Part shown: one piece after another, positions 1 to 12,794 of the stretch
Layout of the letters: every line of letters begins with the position of its first letter
Numbering within the stretch: the stretch's first letter is position 1
From: Aspidiotus rigidus
Lineage: Eukaryota; Arthropoda; Insecta; Hemiptera; Diaspididae
NCBI GenBank assembly: GCA_035079385.1
Contig: JAVHKY010000016.1
Span: 4,759,501-4,823,500, forward strand
Direction of reading: 5' to 3'
Length of the DNA: 64,000 bases
Position numbers and translations under genes: made by a program
Notes under the pieces: generated by a model
What the model saw: the letters and a program-made list of their open reading frames with translations, nothing else
Databases searched by the model: none
What the model was told of the DNA's origin: nothing

Positions 1-1430
1 AAAACCGTTATCAGTTGTTCGTCTCGAACAATATCGTGTCGAGGCCTTTATTCAACAGCCTAGCACCATGTAAATATAGCTATGCGACAGATATAATATC
101 ATTGGATACAAAATACCAAGAACCAAAGCTAGCTCCGGAGTTGAGCTACGTGTTTTTCACTCCTCTGTGTGAAGAGATATCAAGAGGGGAGGACAAAATT
201 CTTTCTGCAATGCAGCGGGCAACCCATAATCTTCACTGTTTTTAATAATTTTGCAGGGATTACTTTCTATTTTCTTTTGAAATTTTGGTAAGACCCGAAA
301 GTCTGCTGCCTTTTTGTAACTATCGTAGTTTCTCATGTTCGTAAGTCTTTCCTGTACAAATATTTACACCAGAAATCATCCCCTGGTACTTGTAGTTTCC
401 TCGTCTTTAGGAATTTGAAGGGATGCTGAGTCACGACAGCTTTGTTGTGTAGAATTAAGTCTCTAGCTGATTGTTGTTCGGCGGTTTAAATCATCAAGGT
501 ACAGTGACGTCATCAAAGAACAGAAAAGCAGCCATCCACTGAAGACTTCATTCTGGACAACATGACTGTCTCCCTTCTTTAGTATCTTTGTGACGCTCGG
601 CCCTGATGATGTCATGCCTTCGAATGCTTATAATTTTTGCAAGCCCCTCCTGCATCCTCATTTAACATCCTAAGTGCATTGATGACGTCATGTTCCTTTT
701 CAACTTGTATTTTTTCTTGATCCTAGCTCATAATAGAGAAGAATTTGAAGAGTCATAGCCTTAAATCCTCTTTGGGGTCTATCTTATTATTGTTTTAGCC
801 TAGCTTCTAAACCCTCGAGACTTTATAGTTGCCCGCCACTACAGGAATTCATAGCTCTGAATTTTTTCGAATTTCCTCTCTATCAGAAATCAAAATTTTT
901 CCGAGTTCTTAAATGAGGTCAGGACCATTGATGACGTCACAAAGGTCGGACGCGAATTAGTCTTAGGATTAGGAGTTCTAACTTGGAGTGCTTCTCTGAG
1001 CCTAGCTTATTCCATCGTCATAAACTACGTTACAGGTTTGGGGATTGAAATTTTTCCGTTCCTACTGAGGCTCATGGTACCAAATCTTTTCAAGTCCTCC
1101 CTCTATAGAAGACCGGAATTCGAAATTTTTGGCGTCCATAAATTGGGTCGAGGCTATTGATGACGTCACAACGGTCGAACGGGGGAGGATGTAACTTCCA
1201 TAGCTCGAAATTAGTCTCAACGTACGGAGTCTTAGCCTGAACTTATGCTCTCAGCCAAGCCTATGTTCAGCCTGAGACTTCGTCTAGTCATAGCCTCGCT
1301 TATGGGTTTATAGTTCAAAATTCGTCCAGAAAGATCATAATTTTCGAAGTATTTCATAACTTTGCCAGTGATTACTCCCTAATTACAAAATTCGCGTGTG
1401 CTTCCGCAGTATAATCTAGAATATGTTATT
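1..1430. repeat. Dispersed repeat family B, diverged copies
   Basis: No gene is supported here. From about 420 to 1340 the sequence is built of diverged modules that recur at 4130-4640, 7140-7420 and 8220-10300. Each module has phrases such as 'tagctcgaaattagtctc', 'cctagcttatgttcagcc' and 'ttgatgacgtcacaaaggtc' in a similar order. The CRE-like octamer TGACGTCA or a close variant recurs (about 504, 689, 934 and 1160). A 76-codon open frame at 15-245 resembles nothing recognisable and is not called. The repeat class is unknown; no terminal repeats or coding capacity were seen. Confidence 0.55.
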
Positions 1431-1904
1431 ATTGTGATGCTGGGCTGGAAAGCTAGTTAGCCTGACGCACAACAATTGGCTAAGAAGGTAGTAGGGGGTG
1501 GGTCTTAGAGGGTTTAAGATACTAATGATTATACTGGGCTACAACCTGCGTATCCTCCATATCTGATGATCTGTCTTTATTGGATACAATATACTAAGCT
1601 TGGAAAGGGCGGGGTTTGGAGGGGATAGAATATATTACACTAACGTGTAGGTTAGGCTCATACTAGGTGCTAATGGGCCAAACATACAGTTGACTAGACT
1701 GAGAAGGGAATGAGTGAACTTGTCTGTTAGTCATCAGCTAGTATCCCTAACATAAGTCCTAGACTAAGAAGAAGGAGCTACTCAGGCTAATATACAGTCC
1801 ACTGGACCCAGAAAAAGGGGAGAGGCAGAGCGAGTCAGCCCGTCTGTCACCTGTCATGTCGTCGGACTAACATACACATGAAATAGGAGATGCATTTTTT
1901 GGAC
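1431..1904. other. Intergenic, degenerate sequence
   Basis: No open frame or RNA gene is recognised. Short phrases such as 'gactaagaag' and 'aacatacagt' recur loosely, suggesting old degenerate repeats. Confidence 0.3.
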
Positions 1905-2400
1905 TACGAAAAAAAGAACTCACGGGTTTTTTAACGGAGTTAAACGAGGGGTGGTAGGGAACCTATGGGGAATCTGTGACGTCATCAGATAGCGACGGTA
2001 CAAGGCTGACCTATAATGTCATCAAATTGTGACGTCACAGATCGTACCTTGGAGCTGTATGTGATAGGAAGGGGACTCGGAAAAAATTTCAACTTCCAAG
2101 CTATGATAGAGGGATAGGAGGGGAACTTGGAGAAAATTTCGACCTTCGAGCTATTAACGATAGAAGTTGAGGGGGACTTGAAATACCTCAGAAGGACGTT
2201 CTGAGTCTTATGGTGTTTGCAGCGTTGCATATCGGGCTCATTGAAGAGGCTAAGTCAATTGGTGTATGAAGCATTGCATATCTTGTTAATCGAAGGGGCC
2301 ACTTTTCAAGTTACATACACCGACCACCTAGCTATATAATATGATGGGGGGGGGGAAACTTTGGGCTCTGAGCTTCGCCAGCCGGACGGCCTACGTTTTT
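1905..2400 (+). repeat. Dispersed repeat family A, copy 1
   Basis: This is one of at least six copies of a repeat built from ~60-bp modules containing 'gacttggaaaaatttc' followed by 'gagctatnnatgatagga'. Order in this copy: 'gaggggtggtagggaacct', a pair of 'gacgtcatca' and 'gtgacgtcac' sites, three modules, 'aaggacgttctgagtcttat', two copies of 'gaagcattgcatat', then 'cgccagccggacgg'. The same order is clear at 44,450-44,890 and, inverted, at 38,905-39,290 and 51,640-51,910. No coding capacity is visible. It may be a non-autonomous transposon or the tail of a larger element. Confidence 0.6.
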
Positions 2401-2949
2401 TCCGAAAAACCCTCCGATAAAACATTTTCCCTGTTAAAAGAAAAGAAAAAAATCACGGGAAAGCTAGGCAGGTAAAGATTATGCACGTCTTCATTGATAT
2501 AACACGTTTAAAAAAATGAATACAGAGGAAAAATATAACATGGACGACTTATGATTGAAGTCAAACGGAAAAATAAAAAGAAAAGCAGCGACATACGGAG
2601 TGATAATAATATTGAAAATGAAAATTAGTTTGTAAGAAAAAGTTTAGAATGAAGCAATATTGTAGGAGCAAAGAATTGAATCACAAAGTTATTGGGCTAG
2701 TGAAGCCTTCTTATAGCCTTACTTGGATGACTACAATTACACTTCTGTCCTAGTGGTAGATTTGTTAGGCCTCCCCCGAACTTCGGTCTAATTCTCAAGC
2801 CTAAAGAATGATTGCATTCGCCTTTTTTGGAAAAGTAAAGGTTGAGAGAGACTCCTCAAAATTACAAGATTTCATATAAAGGCACAGTCATGCAACAATT
2901 TCGACTTCCTCGGGACGATTAGGAAGCCGGCCTTTAGGAGCCCTATGGA
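2401..2949. other. Intergenic, nothing recognised
   Basis: AT-rich sequence with A-runs (for example 2430-2460 and 2570-2640). No open frame, splice structure or repeat boundary could be supported. Confidence 0.3.
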
Positions 2950-3330
2950 TTTATAGATCAAAATGATAGCTCTTCTCTAAGCAATGCTTGGCAATACCGG
3001 ATTTGCCCGGGAGGTTTCGGCGAAAGGCCGAGGAGTGCTCCGCGGAACGCTCCCTAAGGGTGTAGCCCGTTTGAACTGTATAGAAGGCAGAACAACCGGG
3101 AGCATTGCACGTGACTCGATAAACTCTGCAAGACTCTTGGAGGGGTATTTCATCCCTAAGATGGGACAAATGACCTGTTAGAAGAGAGTAAAAGGCACAC
3201 TCACAGCCATTTTATTCGAGAATTCGGGCGATTTTATAGCTGAGATGGCCCAGGAAAGGAAGACGAATCCATAGTTTGCGGCGAGTAGGATCAGCTCGTA
3301 AGGGAGGTGAAACGGAGCGTTTTACGGGGA
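2950..3330 (-). pseudogene. Penelope-like element fragment (RT C-terminus and GIY-YIG nuclease)
   Basis: Minus-strand remains of a Penelope-like retroelement. The frame at 2951-3169 shows a GIY-YIG endonuclease core: 'VYRVTC', a cysteine pair (CNAPGC), 'YTVQTG' in place of YxGxTG, 'LRERSAEH' and 'SGIAKHC'. Just upstream, in a frame ending at 3212, lies 'WIRLPFLGHLS', the linker that also precedes the nuclease in the intact element at 60,408-62,423 ('WIRLPFLGQFS'). The two pieces are separated by stops and a frame change, so the copy is dead and lacks the reverse transcriptase core. Its cysteine spacing differs from the 60-kb element, suggesting a different subfamily. Confidence 0.75.
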
Positions 3331-4129
3331 ATGATTTTGTCGATGTCGTGAGGAAGATTATTGAGCCAAGCGAGTGGGATGATGTGGTCGGAGTAGATAG
3401 TATATAAATGACACACAGGCCGTAATTGAATGTTTTGCCTTGCAAACCTTCATACTTCTTCAAAAGTTTCATTGTTAAAGGCTCCTGTATTGTCGAGGAG
3501 CATCCAAAAAATAATGTACCTCTCTTGTGGTCCCTCTGGAGAATATAATTATTGGCTGTACAACCCATCAGAATGCAGCTGTCTACGTTTTGAGAGGTAT
3601 GGACGGAGTCTCAACAAAAGTAAGTCAATTTCCTGAGGCTTGATCACGTCGTTGTGACCAGTCTTCCACCAGATGTGATGCACTCTCAACTAATTGACCT
3701 ATATTTTCATATATCATCTCTCAAAAGAAAAGAAAAACGCTAAACATATTTATTTTCTTGATTTGACCAGGTAGAAAGTCTCATACATCTACGGAGTGAA
3801 TTTCAATCAACTTTTCGCCCCCTGTAATTTCTTTCCCGGCCACTTCCTTTCCATCCAAAGATATTTTTGTCGCATGCAATTTAATATTTCCCATAATATA
3901 GTAGGCTACGGAATATTGATTTCAACTCGCTAATGACGTCATAAGGCAGGCGTGGCCTTCAACTACTTCATTGACAAAATATAAATGACGCCACCTACGA
4001 GACATGAAATATGATATTTAAATTTATTTTGGCTCTGCCAGATCATTTTTTCGATTGTCATTTATTTCAGTATGTCACGTGTTGTAATTTAACACAAAAA
4101 ATAGTGCATTTCTTTATTGACGCTCTATG
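3331..4129. other. Intergenic, nothing recognised
   Basis: No gene recognised. It may include an old extension of the adjacent Penelope-like copy up to about 3570, but only out-of-frame traces are visible. A single ATGACGTCAT site lies near 3933. Confidence 0.3.
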
Positions 4130-4640
4130 AATCTTTGAGCCCAATTCATATCGAGAAAGAAAATTGTAAGCCTAAAATCCTCCTAGCTCAAGTTAATTAT
4201 GGCCTAGGTTTCATGTCCAGAGGAGAAATTCAGCTGAAGACTCCATAGAATTATGGTCTAGCTTCAAAATTTGGGGCTGAACTTTCTTCCGGGCTCACCT
4301 CTGCGGAGGTTCAAAACTCTAAATTGTTTCAAGTCCCCCCTCTCTTTTATGAAGGATTGGGACTCAAGGTTTCCAAGTCTCTAAGATTTTCTACATGACG
4401 GTTACACGTATCGAGGGAGAGATATGAGGACGTATCTGGCAGAAGGGCGTCCGTACAAGGTATTTCTTATGGGACGGACGCCCTTCTGCCAGAACCCTCC
4501 TCATATTCGGTTACTCTTTGGAGTATCCACCCCTCTCTGAATCAAGTCAAGGTCATTGATGATTGAATTATTTCAAGTTACGGATGGACATATCGACATA
4601 TCGATGAAAGGACACTCCACAGAGTAAACACAATTTTCTT
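4130..4640. repeat. Repeat family B copy containing a long hairpin
   Basis: A diverged family B copy ('cctagctcaagttaattatgg', 'tggtctagcttcaaaatttgg' type phrases). Within it, 4422-4505 forms a strong inverted repeat: arms 'tctggcagaagggcgtccg' (4435-4453) and 'cggacgcccttctgccaga' (4475-4493), perfectly complementary over 19 bp. The flanks 'atatgagga' and 'tcctcatat' also pair across a small bulge. The loop is about 21 nt. Confidence 0.6.
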
Positions 4641-6539
4641 TCTACAGCCTCTAGCCTCCCCTCTTGCGTCTGTGTCGTCTAGACTGGAGGTCTGTCTTCG
4701 CGAAGTCGGAAACTCTGTTCACGTTTCAATGCTCTGCCATCTGTGAACAAGTCACATCTCCGGCTCCGAGTAGAACTACTCGGCAGTTTTGGTGGAGTAG
4801 GTCGCCGTTCGACCCTTTCATCCCTTCATTTTCTCGTCACAGCGATGTGCGCTATGCGAGATAAGTCCATCATATGAATGTGATCGTGACCACGATTCGA
4901 GTTCCACATCTCACCATTCCTCGTACTTTTAGTTGGAGAAATTTCAATCGAGAGAATAAGGAAATCCTGTAATTTTCGATCAAGAGCTTCAAATTTTTTA
5001 TCATAACTCACATTTTGTCTATATAGTTCGAAAGTGAAATTCTTGTCAAGTCCTATTTGTTCATGGTAAGGTCGTAATGCCGCTCACATACAGCAAGACT
5101 ATAGCAGAGGGTTCTAATCCATAGAAATAAGAGGAAGACGAATAAGAATTGGGTGAAGGTCACCGCCTCATAATTTAAACAGTTCGAAGAAATTCTTTCT
5201 TGACAGAGAGCAAAGGACCAACTCGAATAGGATAATATACGTATAAAGTTTGGTTTTATTTTATTTTCGAGTACGCGCGCGGTATCATCGTCGGAAATTT
5301 ATGTTTTACACAATACGCATATAACGTGACTCATGCGTTGCTAGATTAAATCTGTTAAATTTCATTCAGCGAAGTAATTGCTGTATAATCGCACTTCTTC
5401 CTTCGAAGAAATGTTGGTAATAAAAAAAGGAATTTGTACCGCGTACAAAAGTGCACCATATTGTGAAGTACTCTCGAGTGGTTGAGAGTGATGTCATTGG
5501 CGTACTTAGCACGGTATCGCGTACATCGTACACGCATTTATGTTGAAATTTATTTGAAAGTGAGAATGTATAATAATATTAGGAGCATGGCATAATATTC
5601 TTAGAACTAGCGATAGTTTAGTTTTACACATTTGCTGTCAGCGACGAGTGTATGAAAAGAAAGAAAAAATTTGGGAATAATAATCCGTACTTCTATGACG
5701 ATCTTATGAATCAGCGACGTCGGTATTTTTTGTTTTTCTTTCTCTTTTTTCAGTTTTAATGTGAATTTTTTCTTTTGCTGTTGGAATGAGCGATTAAAAA
5801 CAAATCGCCATCAAATGATCGAAGATGTGTAATGTGGATTTGATGGAATGGTGCGCTTCAATTGTGATGCGGGGCTAGTGCAAAATTTATCTTTATTTGC
5901 AGTCAATTTTCAATCGTTGAGTCGAGGTGAAGTCGTTCTTCGTGACGAATTGACAACTCATTGAGATCGGGCATTCGCTTATATAGGGTTTGAATAATTG
6001 TACGTGAGGATTTTTAGTGCCAAATTTGAATCTCTCGACCATTTTAGGAATGGATTTGGGGTCTGATACCTGTCTAAGATGTACGAGCACGCATAAGATG
6101 ACAGACTCTTCATGGTTTAGGGTGTGGGGCGCACTTTCGATATAACTTGTGAAAAAAGAAGAAATAATCGATTGATGAATTTATCTCATTAATTCATCGA
6201 CCTCAATGCTCTTTGAAAATTACCGCTAATAAAAATTAAGCACTGGAAAGTAAAAATAACAAGATTTATTTACAGGAGTATTTTTTCCATTAAGTATGGA
6301 CTCAAATTTCTTCTAAGTATTGGACACATGCAAGGGTTACCTATGCATTACCAATTGCAATAACTTGTCCTCGCGTCGGACACCGTGCACATGTTCCGAC
6401 TATATTTCATTCTCCATCATGAAATTCGTTTTATTCGCCCACTGGCGTCGTTGCCTTTTTGATTTTCTCGTATCCATGCGACATTTTCTTCAAAAAAAGT
6501 AGAAAAAAAGTGAAAATCAAAACAATTAACCAGCTGAAT
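4641..6539. other. Intergenic, nothing recognised
   Basis: Short unsupported open frames only. AT-rich, with no splice-consistent gene and no recognisable transposon ends. A short inverted pair 'ttgatgaatttatc...aattcatcga' lies near 6172-6200. Confidence 0.3.
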
Positions 6540-6990
6540 ACATTGATTTTCACTACCACGTTACAAAGGTGCACGTTTGTCATCGTGTTTCGAAACTTCA
6601 AGTCCCTCTATTATAAGGCTCATCAACCTTTCGTTTGAATTCATTATCAGTTTGGCCGAATAGAATTCAGGTACCTCCATTTGCGTTCCTTTATCATAGC
6701 CAATATGACTTTCTCTGTACCGATTCGCTGTAGAACCTCTACACGCATTGGTGACTTTCTCCGCCCAAGATATTTCGAGAAGTCTTCTGTAAATGTACAT
6801 TTCGAACCCGTCCATTTTCTTCTCCATTGCTCTGTTTAGCGTCCAATTTTCGGATCCTTTAGGAGAGTAGATAATACATATAGCATTGGACTATGCGCAG
6901 CCATAGTTTCTAGGCTCATTTCCGCAATGGCAAAGAACTTCTTCGTTGCTATGAAAGCCGTTCTAGCCTGTTTGATTCTTGAAGAAAACC
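6540..6990 (-). pseudogene. LINE reverse transcriptase C-terminal fragment
   Basis: The minus-strand frame at 6561-6870 reads 'GSENWTLNRAMEKKMDGF' and then 'EMYIYRRLLEISWAEKVTN'. This is the conserved tail of many insect endonuclease-reverse transcriptases, where the motif reads roughly YGxExWTLxxxxExxxxxFExWxxRRxLxISWxxxxTN. Further upstream another frame reads 'ARTAFIATKKFFAIAEMSLE', matching the preceding thumb region. A frame change near 6870 separates the two, so this is a truncated, decayed copy. The catalytic RT core is absent. Confidence 0.75.
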
Positions 6991-8219
6991 TGTGATTTTA
7001 TCTAGTCATTACAGATTTTCAAAATTTAGTTCAAATATTCATCTATGAGTAAATAGAAACGATAGAATTATTTTGGACAAATGAACTTTTAAAAAAAGAA
7101 AATGAATGTAATGACAGCGATGAACGCACGTGTCTGTTCTTAAAGGGTCAAACGGTTCAAGTGAGTCAATATTCATATTTTCTCATATTGCTCGAGATTT
7201 GATATTTCTTCAAATCTCTCGATGAGGTCAACTAACTCCAACCCCACTATTCTTGAAAGGAGATTTTTCTCGAGTCCTGTTCCTCTTAAGAGCTTGAAAC
7301 TTGAATTTTTTTCAAATCACTCAGGTAAGTAAGTGATTCCCCTCCGGCTCTCCAGTGTGAATTCTTTCGACCTTTTCTGGTCACGTCATGATTTCATGAC
7401 GTCACACTTCATACAGGGTGAGTGGGTAAAAAAGAAATTATAAAAAAGGTGATACAAATTTTCAATGGAAAAAAAGAAGACATTTTTCCACTTTATTGAA
7501 AACATTGAATCATATACATGTCATTCAAATATACAAAAAGCCTGCCTCCACCAGTCTTTCATAGCCTAGTAGGGCCTATTACATAATTAGAAGTAGGTTC
7601 GCGAAAAAAACTGAGAGGCTCATTTTTTAGTTTATAGCTTACCTTTGTACATTATGGGTTATTTTCTGGACAGCGCTAACGTATATAAAATGAGCGAAAA
7701 CCGCGTCCACAGATGTGATAAGCGTGTATCAAATATTGTCGGCAAATCCCACGTTTTGTTTACAATCTATAACCTTACGTGTTGTAACTGGGTTTCCTCG
7801 ATCAACTCACATGAAGATGCTGCTGTATTAGCCAATACTATCAGGAGGAAGATATCTTTCATACAAAAGACTAAGGTCTTTGATCGACTTAAATTGACAT
7901 AGAAGATTGCTGTATCATTCAATACCATAAGGAGAAAGATTTCTCTCTTATTCGTGACGAAAGTATATTTTCCTTAATCGACAAGTTGTCCAGTGGTGAA
8001 CGTGAGTGACCAACTGTTCAGGATGTACTGCAGCTGTTCTGACGTAGTTTGTTTTACTTCTTGTGGAAATTTTTCTAAGCCCCTTTCCTATCATGTATGT
8101 ATAGCGGTTGAGAGTCGAAATGTTCTCGGAAGAAGTCGTGAGCGACCTGGGATCGGTTATAATTTGTTGATAACCAAGATTTCACCCCTTTTTCAACTTG
8201 AATTTTTCCTCAAAAATTA
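6991..8219. other. Intergenic with a diverged ~95-bp duplication
   Basis: A short family B trace lies at about 7140-7420. Two diverged tandem copies of a ~95-bp segment are visible: 'gctgctgtattagccaatac' onward (7819-) and 'gattgctgtatcattcaata' onward (7905-), each followed by 'aggagraagat'. No gene is supported. Confidence 0.35.
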
Positions 8220-10300
8220 AGTGGCCGAGCTTGAGCCTATATCTCATAGTGAGAAACAGAGTCTTAACTTGAAGAATCTTGGCCCGAAATCTTTGTACTA
8301 GTCTAGTCGTAGCCTAGCTTTTATGCCAAAAAAGAAACTTATCTTAAGACTCCATACGTATATCCTAGCTTTAAGGTTCAGAACTCAACTTTCCTCTGGG
8401 CCTTCTTTTATAGAGGTTCATAGCTCCGAATTGTTTAGTCTCCTCTCCATAAAGGATTGAAACTAGAAATTTTTCAATGCCCCTAAATTAGGTCAAGGCC
8501 ATTGAGGACGTCACAAAGGTCGATAACCTCTATAGCTCGAAATTAGTCTCTACATAAGAAGTCTTTGTCTGAATACTCCTGTAGACCTAGCTTATGTTCA
8601 GCCCAGTACGCCATCCTAGCCTAAGATTTCGTGGTTATTTCCTAGCTTATAGCTCAAATTTCCTTCACCTGTGCAGAAGTTCAGTGCTCATCATTTTTGC
8701 AAGTTCTCTTTGTGAAGAATCGAAGTTCGAAACTTTTTCAAGCCCTTAGATGAGATCAATGTCATTCATGATGTCACAAAAGCCGGACGCGCACGTTTTC
8801 CGAGAATATTTCCTTCCACCTTAAAAGGACGGATACCGTTTTCCGCTAATACACCCTGATTTTCTGTAAGTCCCTCTCCTACACTCAAGTATTAGGATTC
8901 AAAATCATCTTCTGATGACGTCACATTCTCTTACTTGTACTTCCTTGTCTTCGAGGATTTCAAGTGATGTCCGGCCTCTGATGATGACATGCCCTCATTC
9001 GTGTGATTTGACCTAGTCCCTCCTCCATCTCCTTTTAACCACCTAAGTATATTGATGACGTCACGCTCGGCTGTTCTTAAACTTGTATTTTTTTTACAAT
9101 CATTAAACCAAACTTTAACCTAGTTTACAGTAACAAAAGAAAGTCGTAGCCTGTATTAATTGTGGTCTATATCTTATGATCAGAGGAGAAATTTAGCTTC
9201 ATTTCGTGTCTCGAAGTTGAAGAGCTTAACCTTCCTTTGAATTCCCTTGTAGAGGGGTTCACAGTTCAGTGTTACGAATGGTGCATCGACTTACCACCAA
9301 CACCGCCGCGATGGGTTATTTCGCTTGGCTGGTCATTTTGTTCTGAACCGATCATATTCGTACAATTGTGTTGTACATATTGTTTACGAATACGATTGAG
9401 GTGTACGAGTCACAAGATCTACATCCTTCTTCCTCTTCTTCTTCTTCTTTTTGACACTCTCCTTCTTCTTATCGTAAAGTATGAAGAGTTGCCTAGAGAG
9501 GTGCTTGGCGGAATAATACTCGAAATTCGCGACACACAGCTCCAAATCGTTTCCAAATCCCATCATTATAGAGGATCGGAACTTTAAGTTCCAGGCCATC
9601 GATGACGTTACCAAGATCGAATGTGGAGATTTTTTGAGGATGTAACCTCTATAATTCAAAAATAGTCTGTACCTGAGAAATCATTGCCTAAAATGCGCCT
9701 CTGGCCGAACTTCAAGTTTAGCCTACAAAACCATCTTAGCCCAAGACTTTATTCTTGAAGCTTGATCTATAGATTTATAGCTTGAAATGAATTGTCGAAG
9801 ATATGGGCCAAGGGGAGGCGGCACAGGCTACTTCTGCTGTCTAAATGTTGAACTATTTTTATACTGAATACTTTAGTTTTAGTTACCCGTCTTTGACGAT
9901 TTTACCTTCTTTCAGAGGTTCAAAACTTAAAATTTGTTCAAGTCCCCGCTTTTGACATGTTTCGTATCTTTTCTGAACCCTAATCTCAAGATTTGAGTCC
10001 GTGCATCCGGGTGTCCGTACAACCACAATCTAGGGGCTTGAAAAATTTTCACCGTTGTGTTATCCATCTTTGCTTTACCAAGGATTCCAGAATTTCGTCC
10101 GGGGATTTCCATAAGCACACAAACTAGGCTAAGATCCGAACCTGTTGATGACGTCGAAACATGAGACATAATCTTTATTTTTGCCTTGCACAAAATTTCC
10201 TTATTTAGAGCTTGAACTTTCTCCCGGTTTCATCCGTAGAGAGGAATTTTTTCAAACTTGTAAATAAGATTAAGGTCGGAAAGTCACGCAGACGTGTTCT
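8220..10300. repeat. Repeat family B cluster
   Basis: The longest stretch of family B. Phrases such as 'ctatagctcgaaattagtct', 'cctagcttatgttcagccc' and 'ggccattgaggacgtcacaa' recur with substitutions. CRE-like sites lie near 8507, 8916, 9056, 9600 and 10146. A (CTT)n tract lies at 9428-9452. Open frames here (9237-9587, 9384-9659, 9927-10193) look like repeat read-through and show no domain. Confidence 0.5.
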
Positions 10301-12779
10301 AAGGATCCTCCCAATGTAATAGATAGGCTTTATGTTTGGGGGAGATGATTAACTTGGTGGAAGGTTCTCAATTGGAACCTTATCTATTTTAGCACAAACA
10401 TAATCAGGTGTTTGATTTTATCATGAATACGTGTCTGTGCCTACATTTCTCTTCCTTTTGGTCCTAGAATATCACGATAAGAATTGATGTTATCTTGATT
10501 GTAATGGAAATATTGGTCTTTGGTTGGTTCCTAGTGAAACGATATTGCAGTACTGGAGCAGTAAAATTCCACTCGTATTTGATACTCGAAAAGTGAGGAC
10601 CTATGAAGTGCAAGATGTGCATTTTTCTCATTCTCGAATAAAATTTACTACTTTTCCACCATATAATATCGTAGCAAAACGTGCTTACTTATAGCTCAGG
10701 CGTTTGCCTTGTTATTTCTTTCAGAATAATGATGATTATTTTCAACAGCAGCCGCAATAGGATACCATATACTCGTACCAATAATAATAAGAGATGCGTC
10801 GCTAGAAAATATTCCTCACCCACGAAGTGAGATTCGTAATAAACCTAAAAAGTATATAACCTTCATCGAGAGATTCTGAATATTGTATGAACTTACACGC
10901 ATCAGGCATAATATGATCCGACTTTTTCTTCTTTCTCTTTTTTCTTCTTTGTACTTTACGTTTCTACAAGTAATTCTACCTCGTTCATTTTTTTCATGAA
11001 AAAGAAAAGAGTAATAAAATTAGATTTAACCGTACTTTTTTTTTTCTCTTTTTCATTACTTCAAATAAAAGAAAAGCGGTTTTTAAAAATATAATAAAAA
11101 ATAAAATTGATGGTGACAATAATAGCGTGTCGGTGCCAGAGGGTAATAAAAAAAAAAAAAAAAAAAAATTAAAGTTAGAAAAAAGAAACGGAATAGAAAC
11201 ATATTTTGGTGTTCAAGATCCGATTCACGAGTCTTGTTTTTATTACTTAGTACTTGGTTTTTTTCTTCTTTTCTTCCGTACCATACTACGAGATAAGTAT
11301 TTTTCTTTCATACAATAGCAGTAGTAATATTCGTCCAGTTCCAAAATTCGTACCTATGGCCACGATCGTTCTGGATTTTTATTCGACAACCCGTCGGATT
11401 TCCTCTCTCTCATTCTTTTAGTTGTAATTAAGTTGTAACCGAGCGAGCGTTGCGATGAGCCTTTAAGTACCTGTACGATGATATTTAAATTAATTTTCGC
11501 GCCACGCCGAATGAAAAGGTGTAAAAACTGCATGCCTTCGATATTATTGCCGCGAGATCTCGGAACACGGCTGCATCGTGACGAAACTAAGTTTGAAAAA
11601 CTCGTCACTTTATGTCTTTGAACTTCGTTTATCGCGACGCGATGACAGAACCGTTGCACCTGATGCGCAATATTTTCAACGAAACTATGCAAGCCTGTCT
11701 TAGAAGTTGACAAGTTGCTCGTGTTCGCCCTTTCGTATCGTCTCTATCTTTACTTTTAGGCTGAGCGGATGACTCGAGAATGTAATTACGATTGCAGGAG
11801 GAGGAAATAGGTACCAGTTCTTCATCAAATAGAGAATCAGCTATTTCTGGGGTTAACTCTGTATGGGGAAGATAATTTCTCCGTGCGATCGTATGCTTCC
11901 TTCTCTCCGTCCCTTTTTTTCTCATGAGGTGCACAACTTGTGTTTGGGTCAAGGTTACGAATCAAGTTTTCCATTGCATGTTCTCTCTAAAAATTCAACG
12001 TACTCACCAAATACCGAGATAGTAACCCGAGTTTATGGTGAGAAAGGCCCTAATGGAAATAAGGCTTGTAGAGCTCTTGAAAAGTTCTAGATAAAAGTTG
12101 ACAATTTTTCGAGGCCCCCTCCCCGAGTATCGAACTTCATTCCGGTTCGAGAAAGGGAAATAGATTGCTTTTTTTAAGCGGAAGGGGACTGGATGAGGAT
12201 GCGAACGCGGATCCGGGTGACTTTTGGTGAATTTTCCCTAAAAAAATATGGGAACAGGTTCTCTGTCAAAATTTCGACTCGAGAATTGAAGAACTGAAAA
12301 AAAAGTGGGCTGATGGATTGTCTATCTTTTATTTTTATTGACAAGCCATGCGACTGCTCATAAGAGTCGTCAGCGCGAATAATTGAAAAGTATACGGCGA
12401 ATCTCAATACATAAACGTAGAAATTAAAGTAATTGGAAGAAGGGGGTGGGAGTGGAGGTAAGTAAGGGCTGGTTTGGCGACATGTTTCCGACAATGCAAA
12501 TATTCCGACACAACAATTATTTCCATCGTATCTTTTTTCCGACACAGAGTTTTTATAGTTATGTTATAACACTGGCCTTTTCGAATTCATATGTCAACAT
12601 TGTAAGATAATGTCCTCAGATAATCCAACGTAGGTCCTATCGTACTCCGTAGTGATATTTTCGATTTGTTCTTGTCGGTCGCGCCATTTTTTATGAGGTC
12701 CGTATTTCACTTTCTTGCCTAAGGCAAGCTCTTGGATGCATATATCTCCGTGTATACCTGCACTTTTTGGAATTCCAAG
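10301..12779. other. Intergenic, nothing recognised
   Basis: AT-rich sequence with a poly-A tract at 11,148-11,168. Overlapping short open frames at 11,354-11,952 on the minus strand have a plausible hydrophilic composition but no domain and no consistent splice partners, so they are not called. Confidence 0.3.
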
Positions 12780-12794
12780 AGAACTGAATAGACG

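Noticed and set aside
11354..11952. Two overlapping minus-strand open frames of 107 and 119 codons
   Set aside because: Composition is plausible for an exon, but there are no matching splice partners, no recognised domain, and the frames overlap each other.
12174..12545. 123-codon minus-strand open frame
   Set aside because: No recognisable motif, no signal or splice context; probably chance.
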